A DNA stretch of 64,000 bases, from contig CAVQOH010000005.1 in assembly GCA_963714405.1 (NCBI GenBank), forward strand, positions 1-64,000, given 5' to 3'. This stretch comes from JAZGGS01 sp963714405. Its GTDB lineage: Bacteria; Bacteroidota; Ignavibacteria; Ignavibacteriales; Ignavibacteriaceae. The position numbers and the translations under genes were made by a program. Shown piece after piece: positions 55,762-64,000 of the stretch. The notes under the pieces are model-generated. The model was not told the origin of the DNA. It ran no database searches and was given only the letters and a program-made list of their open reading frames with translations. Positions within the stretch are counted from its first letter, which is position 1. Every line of letters starts with the position of its first letter.

Positions 55762-56199
55762 CTAATTTGAACCTACTTCCTGATAAATTTCATCTGAATG
55801 CTGTCCGGTAAAGTATTTGTTATAAGCATCATTATATTCTTTTCTGGCTTCTTTTGTTGTCCAAGTTTCCTGAAATAATTCAAAGTTGCGCTGGTTCGCT
55901 GCAGGAATATCTTCCCAGCTTTTTACTTCATATATTGTAACAAAATCTCTGTTATTATTACCCCACCAATGACGCACAACTTTATAACTCAATATCAGTT
56001 CGTTTTTATCCAAGACATTTGTGTTATACAACTGAGTTAGTGAATCAAACTCTGCAATTGAACCATCATTTGATAATGAAAGCTCAGCATTGTTGATTAC
56101 AACAACATTTCCACCAGATGGCTGCGCAAACATTAGAGTGCTACAAACCAAAAGAAAAAAGAAAAAAAGTATTGACAGATTTTTGCCAATTCGATACAT
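55762..56199 (-). CDS. Exported hypothetical protein
   Basis: A 145-residue protein with a clear signal peptide (about 1-27, ending VCSTLMFAQ) and a mature part containing YKVVRHWWGNNNRDFVTIYE, VKSWEDIPAANQRNFELFQE and WTTKEARKEYNDAYNKYFTG. The W-W and ETW pattern recalls small exported dabb/NIPSNAP-like ferredoxin-fold proteins, but I would not assign it. AAAGGAGGT lies 5 bases before the ATG, an unusually strong ribosome binding site. It lies just inside the presumed accessory segment. Confidence 0.75.
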   Translation of the reverse strand: MYRIGKNLSILFFFFLLVCSTLMFAQPSGGNVVVINNAELSLSNDGSIAEFDSLTQLYNTNVLDKNELILSYKVVRHWWGNNNRDFVTIYEVKSWEDIPAANQRNFELFQETWTTKEARKEYNDAYNKYFTGQHSDEIYQEVGSN

Positions 56200-56477
56200 A
56201 ATACCTCCTTTAATTGAATATATTAATTAGGTTAGACTGGAATGTAAATTAAATTATCTAACGGAAGTGAATATTGTTATATTGTTGCTGATAAGCAAAT
56301 TATGTTAATACACGCAATAATTTATTACTAAACCTAATAACTGAGGATTGATTTTCCAAAATAATTCACACTTATAATTATTTAATACCTGGGATAAAAT
56401 CAGTTTTGCATTTAATCAATAAATTCTGGTTCTTTAAATAAGAAATATTTTTGTCAATACTTGGCTAAGAGTCCATT

Positions 56478-57542
56478 ATGCGCAGACTCAATTATCCTAT
56501 TTACTTTATATTATTAATTTTAATTCTTTCTTGTAAAGAAGTTGTCGTCACACCCGCATCTGATATAATTCAAGAAATTCAAATTGACAATACTAAACTT
56601 AATTCAGCTTTCACCTCCGCAAGTAATTTGGGCAGAGTTAAGTGCCTGATAGTATCCTTCCAGGATACAATCTATAAAGCGGAATATTTCTTGCCGGGAG
56701 CTGAGACTCAGCATCACGACGTTATGTCAGTTACTAAGAGTGTTACTTCTCTTCTTATTGGAATTGCAATAGATAAAGGATTGATACCTTCTGTTGATGA
56801 ACCGATTGATAGTTATATCCGTCCGCTAGTTAACGACCTAGACTCTGCTAAGGGTCAAATAACAATAAGACAGCTCATAACAATGTCTTGCGGTTTAGAA
56901 TGGTCTGAGATTCCTGGTCCATCAGAATTCGTACAATGGTACTACTCCCCTGACCAGTTGCTGTATATATTAAACAAACCTTTTATTTCAGCACCAGGTG
57001 AATCATTCAATTACAGTGATGGGGCAGCTCATCTTGCCTCGATTGTGTTAAGTCAAGCTACTAATATGACTGCAAATGAATTCGCCCAGCAGTATCTATT
57101 TACTCCATTAGGAATTGGTGAAAGAAACTGGACTACGGATAATCGTGGATTCAATTACGGAGGAGTTCGATTATTTTTATCTCCTGACGATATGCTACGG
57201 ATAGGTAAATTGGTTTTGAATAAGGGAAAATGGGAGAACGAACAAATAGTAACGAGCGGATGGATAAACGAATCTACTCATTTTCAAATAACTACAAATA
57301 ATATTATACCATACGGTAGTAGCTACGGCTACTATTGGTGGAGAGCAAATGCTAATAATTATGATTTCTTTTATGCAAATGGACACGGAGGTCAATTTAT
57401 TTTCATCGTTCCAGAATTCAATCTAATAATAGTAGCTACTACAAATTGGTCGGGATTGAATGACCAACAAGCTGGATTGCTGTGGTATAATCTTATAAAC
57501 ATTATTCTTAATGAAGTGCTACTTTCATTTACAAAACTATAA
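56478..57542 (+). CDS. Serine hydrolase, class C beta-lactamase family lipoprotein
   Basis: A 354-residue predicted lipoprotein (lipobox LILSC, Cys near residue 19) of the beta-lactamase/transpeptidase-like family. The S-x-x-K nucleophile motif is SVTKSVTSLLIGIAID (near residue 87), the Y-x-N-equivalent is FNYSDGAAHL, and the late motif is NGHGGQFIFIVP, H-G-G replacing K-T-G. Such proteins are usually esterases or peptidases acting on D-amino-acid or ester substrates rather than true beta-lactamases. It would act in the periplasm or outer membrane. The gene stands alone. Confidence 0.9.
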   Translation: MRRLNYPIYFILLILILSCKEVVVTPASDIIQEIQIDNTKLNSAFTSASNLGRVKCLIVSFQDTIYKAEYFLPGAETQHHDVMSVTKSVTSLLIGIAIDKGLIPSVDEPIDSYIRPLVNDLDSAKGQITIRQLITMSCGLEWSEIPGPSEFVQWYYSPDQLLYILNKPFISAPGESFNYSDGAAHLASIVLSQATNMTANEFAQQYLFTPLGIGERNWTTDNRGFNYGGVRLFLSPDDMLRIGKLVLNKGKWENEQIVTSGWINESTHFQITTNNIIPYGSSYGYYWWRANANNYDFFYANGHGGQFIFIVPEFNLIIVATTNWSGLNDQQAGLLWYNLINIILNEVLLSFTKL

Positions 57543-57667
57543 TACCACAGATGTATTACGGAAAAATGATTTGAGTGTAGTATTTCTTAAAAGACTCGGG
57601 GTTTGGGTCTTTGATTTCTATTATTTTCTTAACTTTATGTCTAGTATCCATTAAAACTATAAATTGA

Positions 57668-58429
57668 ATGTTTAAGAAAGCTATAGTAAGAACGCCTTGC
57701 AAAAACCTGGTGAAAGGTTTAACTAGTGTCTCTCTTGGAAAACCAGACTATAAATTAGCGTTGAGACAACATCAGGAATATATTGATGCTCTTATAGAAT
57801 GTGGACTTGAAGTTTCTGTGCTGGAGGCAGATGAGAATTATCCAGATTCGACATTTGTTGAAGACACCGCTCTGCTGATGTCTAATGTTGCAATAATCAC
57901 CAATCCTGGAGCTCCATCCCGTAGTGGTGAGATAATAGATATGAGCCGTATAATCGAAAGTCTATATCGAAAAGTTGAGTTTATTAAAGCACCTGGAACT
58001 CTTGAAGCTGGTGATGTTATGATGGTGGGAAATCATTTTTACATTGGATTATCAGAAAGAACCAATCTGAATGGTGCCAATCAGTTAATAAATATTTTAG
58101 CGAAGTATGGTCTTACCGGGTTAACAGTAAAATTAGAAAACGTCCTGCATCTCAAATCGGGAGTATCATATCTTGAGAATAATATTTTACTCGTAACAAA
58201 CAGTTTTTTTGACAAACCTGAATTTCAAAAATATAATTTGATTCTGGTAGATGAAGATGAAAGCTATGCAGCAAATAGTCTATGGGTAAACAATACTGTA
58301 TTAGTCCCAAAAGGGTTTCCCAAGACTAAAGATAAAATTGAAAAGTTAGGTTCTTCAACCATTGAAGTTGATGTTTCTGAATTCAGGAAACTGGATGGAG
58401 GGCTTAGCTGCCTTTCCTTAAGATTCTAA
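57668..58429 (+). CDS. Dimethylarginine dimethylaminohydrolase-like amidinotransferase
   Basis: A 253-residue cytoplasmic enzyme of the pentein (arginine deiminase-like) fold, most like DDAH, which hydrolyses dimethylarginine to citrulline and dimethylamine. It has ADENYPDSTFVEDTALLM (substrate Asp and Glu), NPGAPSRSGE, PGTLEAGDVMMVGNHFYIGL, the catalytic His in LHLKSGVSYL, and the catalytic Cys248 in DGGLSCLSLRF at the C-terminus. All key residues are present and the length is typical. No arginine-metabolism genes lie nearby; acquisition within the accessory segment is possible. Confidence 0.92.
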   Translation: MFKKAIVRTPCKNLVKGLTSVSLGKPDYKLALRQHQEYIDALIECGLEVSVLEADENYPDSTFVEDTALLMSNVAIITNPGAPSRSGEIIDMSRIIESLYRKVEFIKAPGTLEAGDVMMVGNHFYIGLSERTNLNGANQLINILAKYGLTGLTVKLENVLHLKSGVSYLENNILLVTNSFFDKPEFQKYNLILVDEDESYAANSLWVNNTVLVPKGFPKTKDKIEKLGSSTIEVDVSEFRKLDGGLSCLSLRF

Positions 58430-58607
58430 GAAATTTTATCATCATATATCAATCCGTCAAATTGTTGCATCTTATTTCTGAGCACTGTCTTAAACAGAAA
58501 ATTAGTTTTGGTATCAATGAATTTTCCCATACTGATTTTACTTGTATTTATTAATCGTCATTTGGCGCACAACTATTAAATAAATGTTTATATGTTACTG
58601 GTTTAAT

Positions 58608-59486
58608 TTACTTCATCAACACCATCTTCTTAGTCTCAGTAAACCCACCTGCCTGAAGTCTGTAGAAATATATTCCGCTTGATAAGTTTGTTCCATCAAA
58701 CTCAACCTCATAACTGCCCTTAGATTTCTCTCCGTTAACAAGCACTATTATTTCACTTCCCAAAACATCATATACTTTAAGTGTAACAAAACTTAATTCT
58801 GGCAGTTCATACTTGATGGTTGTTGATGGGTTAAAGGGATTAGGAAAATTCTGTTCTATATTAAAGAAATTTGGTTGTTTATGAATATCAAATTGTACAG
58901 CTGAAATAGGACCAAAAAAAAGTTCGTCAATAAACCACTTAGAGCCAATGTGTAAGTAATTACTTACATCGGAACTATCAATCGTAAAACTTATTACAGC
59001 AGTATTTGGAGTATCACTAACAGTATATTCAATATTCACCACAAACTCAGTGAAGTTGGGAACATATACAGTGGATTCTAATTCTCCTGATCCAATAATT
59101 ACACTGTCTTGAAACACTTTAATCTCCGCAACGAATTTGTCTCCGCCTGCAGGGAAATATTTATAAAAACCGTGAAGTGCCTCAGGTTTTACAGCAATCG
59201 GGAAAATAATTGAAGTTAGTTCGGGTGGATAAGTAATTCCAAATTCCTCACAACTATCAACAATACCCAAGACACATAAAGCACCAGTATATGGTAGTAA
59301 ATCAGCAAAAACTTGTCTGCAATCCAGCGGTGGCGGGTAAATGTTATTTGTGGTCCAATCGACAGGATCGCATAAACAAGTTGGCCAAATCTCAAAACCT
59401 GCATTGGGTATTTGTGCTAATGTTGAATCTGGTAAATAATAAAAAATTAGGATTGCAATAAGAATAACTTTGGTCAAGGCGCGCAT
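58608..59486 (-). CDS. T9SS cargo protein with C-terminal sorting domain
   Basis: About 292 residues from the ATG at 59486, preceded by GGAAAGAG. A signal peptide is followed by a beta-rich region beginning IPNAGFEIWPTCLCDPVDW, which resembles the carbohydrate-binding-like fold of PCMD/GldN-unrelated secreted proteins in this lineage. The type A sorting domain starts with FNIEQNFPNPFNPSTTIKYE and ends ETKKMVLMK. It should be exported and anchored on the surface. The function of the N-terminal domain is unknown. Confidence 0.85.
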   Translation of the reverse strand: MRALTKVILIAILIFYYLPDSTLAQIPNAGFEIWPTCLCDPVDWTTNNIYPPPLDCRQVFADLLPYTGALCVLGIVDSCEEFGITYPPELTSIIFPIAVKPEALHGFYKYFPAGGDKFVAEIKVFQDSVIIGSGELESTVYVPNFTEFVVNIEYTVSDTPNTAVISFTIDSSDVSNYLHIGSKWFIDELFFGPISAVQFDIHKQPNFFNIEQNFPNPFNPSTTIKYELPELSFVTLKVYDVLGSEIIVLVNGEKSKGSYEVEFDGTNLSSGIYFYRLQAGGFTETKKMVLMK

Positions 59487-59633
59487 AACTCTTTCCAATC
59501 GTTATTTGTTATTATTAAACTAGTGCATTACAGTTGTATTATCAAGAAAAATAAATTTAAGGATTGCCAAATAATAATAAACCCCCAACAACTTTAATTG
59601 ATAGGGATTTAAGTAAAATATTACTATTACTGT

Positions 59634-61985
59634 TTACTTCATCAACACCATCTTCTTAGTTTCAATAAAAGAACCTGCTTGTAATCTGTAAAAGTATATT
59701 CCACTTGATAGTTTTGATCCATTAAAATCAATATTATAAAATCCAATATCCTGCTCTTCATCTACCAACAGATAGATTTCATTTCCCAGAATATCATAAA
59801 CCTTAAGCTCAACAAAAGTCATTTCGTTGATTGCATACTTTATTGTGGTAGTTGGATTAAAAGGATTTGGATAATTTTGATGCAAGACATACTCAGTTGG
59901 CAGAGTTGAATTACGATCAATAACTCCCGAGGGAAAATGCGATTCATAGGCTCCCATATCAGGCATCGTACCAGGAGGATTTGGTCTTGGATTTCCTTCA
60001 ATATCTGTCAATGGTGCATAATACCAGCGCCCAGCAATCTCAATTGAATCAATCCCAGCACCGATACAAGAACTACTATCCTGAAGATAAAAATTATTAT
60101 TAACTGTATCTACGAAAAGTGGATCGGAATTAATATTCTCAAGACCCCAATTAACTACAGAAACAGAATCATTTACAATAATAGAATCAAGTCCATATTG
60201 TATGTCACAATAATTAATACTTAATGTACAAGGAGTACTATCAGTAACTGCTGTAACAGTTATATTATAATTTTCATTCCCCCAAAAAATATTATTTATA
60301 AGGGTAGAATGTGAATCATTTCTAAGTGTTAATGCTCCAGCGCCCAAATTATTAGAAAAGGTATTATTTATAAAACTTACATTGGATCCTGTTCCTATGG
60401 AAGAAGCAGAACCACCTCCTTGTGTTTGGTTAGAGTTAAATAAGCAATTGTTAACTTCTCCATTTGCACTGCTATTGAACAGGCAACCGGCAGTACGTAG
60501 TGCAGCAGTATTGCTTCTAAAGATAGAATTTGAAATAATAAAATTATCAATAAATCCGCCAATAAGTAAATTACCTCCCCTATCAGTTACGTTCTCGGTA
60601 AATTCACAATTATCTATATTAATATCAACAAGGGATGTTTCGGAATATAATTGCTGTATTTCAACTGCTCCTCTGTAAAAGGCTGAATTTTGTGTAAAGC
60701 CGGAATTTAATATTTTAACCTGATACAGATTAATAAATTCTGTAGTATCTATATGATACTTAATTCCCCCTCCGATGTTTTCAGCTTCATTTTGGAAAAA
60801 CCTGCAACTATCGACAAACAGATTTGTATTAAACGTATGAATAGCTCCGCCATCAATAGACCTATTTCCAATGAAATCAGAGCTATCAATATGCAACTCA
60901 CTAAAATCTGAATATATCGCCCCACCAAAATCAGATTCATTATCTTCGAACACACAATGTTTGATTTGTAAATCACTTTGCCAACTGTGTATTGCACCGC
61001 TTAAAAATCCAGATGTATCGCTTGTGAAAGCAGTGTTGCTTATATAAACGTCACTAAAATCTGAACCAAGACCACCGCCCAGACTAATTGCTGCATTATT
61101 AATTATGTTGCAATTATTTATTTGTATCTCACAATCTATAACTCCAAGACCACCTCCCCAGTTTGCAGTGTTATCAAAAACATTTACCGAATTAAGCGTT
61201 GTATTTGTAGTTTGCCAGCAGATAATTCCTCCACCGTTGCCACCAGCAATATTGTTGGTAATAATATCATAATTAAAATTGGTATTGGATAAGCCACCAA
61301 TCCAGACTCCTCCTCCTCCTTCATCAGCATAATTAAAGACAATACTGTTATTCATAAAGACAGGATCAGATTCCCAAATTTTTACTCCACCTCCGTCCCA
61401 CGCACGATTTCGACTAATTACATTTTCCATTAAAGTTATACTTGCAAAGTGCAGACTTATACCTCCTCCTGATGGAGAATCAGAACCTCCTGTACTGTTA
61501 TGAGTAATTAGACTATTAGAGATTACTACTTTGTTAAAATTAGAGATGAAAATCGCACCACCTGAATTATCTGGTGGACTGGAGCCAACAGCTTTTCCAT
61601 ATTGCAGCTTGCAATAAATGATTTTCGAAGTGTCATTTTCTAAGGGTGTATCAATAAATTCAATTCCATTCCAACCTCCCAGTATAGTATTGGGATTATA
61701 AAAACCGGTAGTATCATTAATAGTAAAAGTAATTGTGTCTGTCTCAGTACCAACAGCTAATAGTCTTCCCTGAACATTAAATTTGTAAAACCCCTGAAAT
61801 TCTACTAAAACACCAGGTTCAATTATTAGTGTTGAATCATTAGGTATTATAATTTCTCCTTGTATTTCATATGGAGAGCCACTTAAAGTCCAATTACCAC
61901 TAACGTCACCCGGTAGTATAATGGTTTGAGCATTAGAGATTACGGTAAATGCAATAAAACTGAAAAGCATAAATTGGATTTTCAT
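59634..61985 (-). CDS. Right-handed beta-helix T9SS cargo protein
   Basis: A 783-residue secreted protein. A signal peptide (about 1-19) is followed by a parallel beta-helix of many turns rich in Asn and Gly-Gly-Gly (for example NNSTGGSDSPSGGGISLHF; VFDNTANWGGGLGVIDCEIQ; IINNAAISLGGGLGSD), the pattern of polymorphic outer-membrane-type or pectate-lyase-like repeats. The Pro-rich turn DIEGNPRPNPPGTMPDMGAY is the choice-of-anchor Q signature. The sorting domain begins YVLHQNYPNPFNPTTTIKYA. AAGGAGG lies 5 bases before the ATG. It is probably a surface adhesin or a polysaccharide-active protein. Confidence 0.9.
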   Translation of the reverse strand: MKIQFMLFSFIAFTVISNAQTIILPGDVSGNWTLSGSPYEIQGEIIIPNDSTLIIEPGVLVEFQGFYKFNVQGRLLAVGTETDTITFTINDTTGFYNPNTILGGWNGIEFIDTPLENDTSKIIYCKLQYGKAVGSSPPDNSGGAIFISNFNKVVISNSLITHNSTGGSDSPSGGGISLHFASITLMENVISRNRAWDGGGVKIWESDPVFMNNSIVFNYADEGGGGVWIGGLSNTNFNYDIITNNIAGGNGGGIICWQTTNTTLNSVNVFDNTANWGGGLGVIDCEIQINNCNIINNAAISLGGGLGSDFSDVYISNTAFTSDTSGFLSGAIHSWQSDLQIKHCVFEDNESDFGGAIYSDFSELHIDSSDFIGNRSIDGGAIHTFNTNLFVDSCRFFQNEAENIGGGIKYHIDTTEFINLYQVKILNSGFTQNSAFYRGAVEIQQLYSETSLVDINIDNCEFTENVTDRGGNLLIGGFIDNFIISNSIFRSNTAALRTAGCLFNSSANGEVNNCLFNSNQTQGGGSASSIGTGSNVSFINNTFSNNLGAGALTLRNDSHSTLINNIFWGNENYNITVTAVTDSTPCTLSINYCDIQYGLDSIIVNDSVSVVNWGLENINSDPLFVDTVNNNFYLQDSSSCIGAGIDSIEIAGRWYYAPLTDIEGNPRPNPPGTMPDMGAYESHFPSGVIDRNSTLPTEYVLHQNYPNPFNPTTTIKYAINEMTFVELKVYDILGNEIYLLVDEEQDIGFYNIDFNGSKLSSGIYFYRLQAGSFIETKKMVLMK

Positions 61986-62394
61986 AGCGGCCTCCTTGAA
62001 GTTTTCAACATTTTACATTACACTAAACCTTTGGGGAAATGATTATGGTAAGAATATTCTGGAAAGTGCTATAATCAGTTCCAAGACCTCCCCTGAAGGA
62101 GTAGAGAATATTTACTATTCTAAATTTCTAATCCTAAATGATAGAAACAAGAAAAATAAACTTAACGATTGGCAAGTAATGATATTTATCTCTACAAATG
62201 AATTTGTTCATTTAAGATTGACTTATAGCAACTGAAATAATTCAGAGTCATAATTTCAATTTCTTTTAAGCCTAAGTCCTAATTCGATCTTTTATAAGTT
62301 CTTGATTTTCTTTCTTTCTGATATCCATTATTATTATTTTATCAAAGCTAAGTTCAAGCATTATTTATATTTTTGTATTTGTAAGGAATATTCT
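61986..62394. other. Stretch without a supported gene
   Basis: About 410 bases between the beta-helix gene and the OB-fold gene. A plus-strand frame of 79 codons (61996-62235, TTG start) overlaps the strong ribosome binding site region of the divergent gene and has no family resemblance, so I do not call it. No hairpin terminator was seen. Confidence 0.4.
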
Positions 62395-63099
62395 ATGCTT
62401 AAGTTATTATTAGCTCTTCTCCTTTCTTCATTATTTTCTTTACACAATTTTTCTCAAGTTCAATCTTTTATCGAAGCATCCAAATTTTCTTCATCCTATT
62501 TTTCTTCTCCTGATAAGTATAAAGGGAGAACAGTAAATGTGAAAGGAATTGTCCATACAATAACAAATGATATTTACGGCGATTTTGTGTTGTCACTCAG
62601 TTGCGGTTCTAATAACTACATAAAATGCTTTTTGGGCTCAGCATTTTCAAATGAAGTTAAAAAAATTAATAAATCTGATTATGTGGAAATAACTGGTACA
62701 CTGAAACGCCACAAAGTTATTAATGATGTCAACTATATAATTGAAATTAAATCCTGTTCTTTAGTTAGATATAAGCTTAATGAAAGTAACTCATATAAGA
62801 ATCAAAACACTCGTGAAATAAAAAAACCACAAAAAGAAGAGCATCCAAGAACAAATCAAAAATGGTTTGTGATTCTGGGGTCCTTCAAGGATACCACACT
62901 AGTCAATGTTCAGAAACGAGCAAAATATGTAAAGGATTTAGGTTATAATCCGCTAATATTGGATACAGATGATTACCCAAATTTTACAAGTGGATTATTA
63001 ATTGTAGCCTTAGGACCATATAGTAAGGATACTGCAAAAGAATTAAAAAATGAACTTAGGGAACATATCTCCGACGCTTTTATAAAATCAGGATGGTAG
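62395..63099 (+). CDS. Exported protein with OB-fold and SPOR-like domain
   Basis: About 234 residues from the ATG at 62395 (AAGGAATATTCT ahead of it), chosen over an earlier start because it opens on a signal peptide (MLKLLLALLLSSLFSLHNFS). Residues 20-130 look like an OB-fold of the tRNA_anti-like type (DKYKGRTVNVKGIVHTIT; DYVEITGTLKRHKVINDVNY). The last 70 residues (KWFVILGSFKDTTLVNVQKR; PNFTSGLLIVALGPYSKDTA) match the SPOR fold, which binds denuded peptidoglycan at division sites. The domain pairing is unusual and the role is unknown. Confidence 0.7.
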   Translation: MLKLLLALLLSSLFSLHNFSQVQSFIEASKFSSSYFSSPDKYKGRTVNVKGIVHTITNDIYGDFVLSLSCGSNNYIKCFLGSAFSNEVKKINKSDYVEITGTLKRHKVINDVNYIIEIKSCSLVRYKLNESNSYKNQNTREIKKPQKEEHPRTNQKWFVILGSFKDTTLVNVQKRAKYVKDLGYNPLILDTDDYPNFTSGLLIVALGPYSKDTAKELKNELREHISDAFIKSGW

Positions 63100-63203
63100 G
63101 AAGCTTTTGATTGAGAAAAATGTTTATTAAATAAGATCGAATAAACTAATAAGCCATATAAATAATTAAAACTATTATTTAATATCATTTAATAGGCACT
63201 ATT

Positions 63204-64000
63204 ATGGAAACTATAATTCAATCAGTCTTGTCAAATATTGCTGCTACTCTCATCTTGTCTCTGATTCTTTTGTTACTTGTTGCTTTTCTGTTCGCACGCG
63301 ATAAATTAGGTGAATTTGTAATAGGAGTTATCAGAATTTTTGCTTCCATTTTCTACAGCCCATTTATATACTTAAAAAATTCAATCCTTAATCTTGCTGA
63401 ATATGCAACTAAAGGTGATACTGAATTTTCCAAAACAAGGCAGTATTTGCTTGGTAAAATAATGCTCCTCCTCGAAGCAGTTTTAGTTATTATAACTCTG
63501 GTAATTTTTAGTGCAAGTCTTGTGGTTGGATGGAAAACTATGTTGCCTGCTGAACATATTACTAGTGCAATAGATAATCTTGAAGAGAGTATAGACAGGA
63601 ACTCAACAAAATTAGATGAAGTTACATCAAAAATTGAAGATATGGACAAGGCTTGGTTATCAACAGGTGAAAATGCTTATAAAAATTACATTGACTCACT
63701 TAATAATGCTAAGTCTACATATATGGATAAGAATGAAAAACTTGAATCTCAATTATCCTCACCTGAAGCTTTAGCTTATGCATTAGAGAGAATTAAAGAT
63801 GGTCTTAGTGATTATAGTAGATATGGGACACTGCAACGATATACCCAAGGTCGTAACAATATAAAATCATATTCTCATTATTATCACGATGTAAATGACC
63901 AGCAGAAAAGAAAACTGTATTCGTTCATTGACAACTGGTATAATGTAATTACTGCAAAATTTTATATCGATAACACAACTGAAGCATCTTATCGTGCTAC
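63204..64000 (+). CDS. Membrane protein with coiled-coil, runs off the window edge
   Basis: An ATG at 63204 opens a frame that stays open to the last base (265 complete codons visible). Two membrane helices (about residues 10-32, ILSLILLLLVAFLFA; and about 94-115, LEAVLVIITLVIFSASLVVG) flank a short loop. A long helical region (SAIDNLEESIDRNSTKLDEV and onward) follows, presumably cytoplasmic or periplasmic coiled-coil. The C-terminus is not visible. I do not recognise the family. Confidence 0.7.
   Translation, partial: METIIQSVLSNIAATLILSLILLLLVAFLFARDKLGEFVIGVIRIFASIFYSPFIYLKNSILNLAEYATKGDTEFSKTRQYLLGKIMLLLEAVLVIITLVIFSASLVVGWKTMLPAEHITSAIDNLEESIDRNSTKLDEVTSKIEDMDKAWLSTGENAYKNYIDSLNNAKSTYMDKNEKLESQLSSPEALAYALERIKDGLSDYSRYGTLQRYTQGRNNIKSYSHYYHDVNDQQKRKLYSFIDNWYNVITAKFYIDNTTEASYRA

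Noticed and set aside
56478..57542. Antibiotic-resistance beta-lactamase
   Set aside because: The protein has S-x-x-K, but the third motif is H-G-G and it is a lipoprotein; this subgroup is mostly esterase/peptidase-like and resistance cannot be claimed.
61996..62235. 79-codon plus-strand ORF
   Set aside because: It has a TTG start with no ribosome binding site, overlaps the leader of the divergent beta-helix gene and shows no family resemblance.

Overview
The window most resembles a chromosome fragment (probably a metagenome or draft contig) from a low-GC, Gram-negative member of the Bacteroidota/Ignavibacteriota lineage, Ignavibacteria being my best guess. Three secreted proteins end in the type A C-terminal sorting domain of the type IX secretion system, with NYPNPFNP-type cores (24445-28461, 58608-59486, 59634-61985). 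There is a PorD-family gene (DUF4835), a GldA/F/G-like ABC module, many outer-membrane barrels, and paired GluRS/GlnRS genes. No taxonomic search could be run, so this rests on domain content and base composition.

Layout. (1) 1-4918, + strand: a surface-polysaccharide cluster (two GT4 glycosyltransferases, a deacetylase-like gene, a hexapeptide acyltransferase, a WecB-like epimerase) in which every gene is broken by many indels. (2) 5090-7551, - strand: a broken helix-turn-helix gene and a broken O-antigen ligase/polymerase gene that contains several blocks of word-like simple repeats. (3) 7681-12817, + strand: polyprenyl-phosphate sugar transferase, a 15-bp tandem repeat array next to a stub of a four-helix-bundle gene, a Wzi-type capsule assembly protein, and intact wecB. 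(4) 12850-20887, - strand: one long run that reads GldA-like ATPase, permease, GldG-like protein, DUF4340 protein, Nudix, HAD phosphatase, LemA, DUF2207. (5) 21078-28461: haem-motif barrel, enoyl-CoA hydratase-like protein, tandem UspA, and a large gingipain-like C25 protease. (6) 28518-38597, - strand: tRNA-Met/Ile(CAU), a housekeeping run (DUF72, MORN lipoprotein, HIT, EF-G paralogue, YtxH/DUF948, flippase-like, Maf, SpoIID, MATE) and tRNA-Ala(GGC). (7) 38727-44620: a haem lipoprotein and a probable bacterial ceramide cluster (CerR-like reductase, serine palmitoyltransferase, GNAT-type acyltransferase), then a HEAT/cyclophilin lipoprotein. (8) 44617-54244: PorD, a PorV-like barrel, an HhH-barrel protein, a three-receiver hybrid histidine kinase, gltX and glnS. 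(9) 54269-64000: two small ORFs, the 5' half of a tRNA-Leu joined to a dead tyrosine recombinase (the scar of an integrative element), then accessory genes: serine hydrolase, DDAH, two T9SS cargo proteins, an OB-fold/SPOR-like protein and a membrane protein cut off by the window edge.

How genes fit together. Regions 1-3 would build and export a capsule or O-antigen-like glycan. Region 7 would make a sphingolipid anchor for the outer membrane. Regions 5, 8 and 9 supply T9SS components and cargo. Five otherwise healthy genes each carry one frameshift (near 9387, 10402, 18802, 39570 and 42310), and the first 5 kb is riddled with them. Uncorrected sequencing error, worst at the contig end, is therefore a serious alternative to true gene decay.

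The observations most worth a second look are the word-repeat blocks confined to the polysaccharide locus with the four-helix-bundle stub beside them, the compact ceramide cluster with a terminator placed between spt and the acyltransferase, and the tRNA-Leu/integrase scar at 55 kb.
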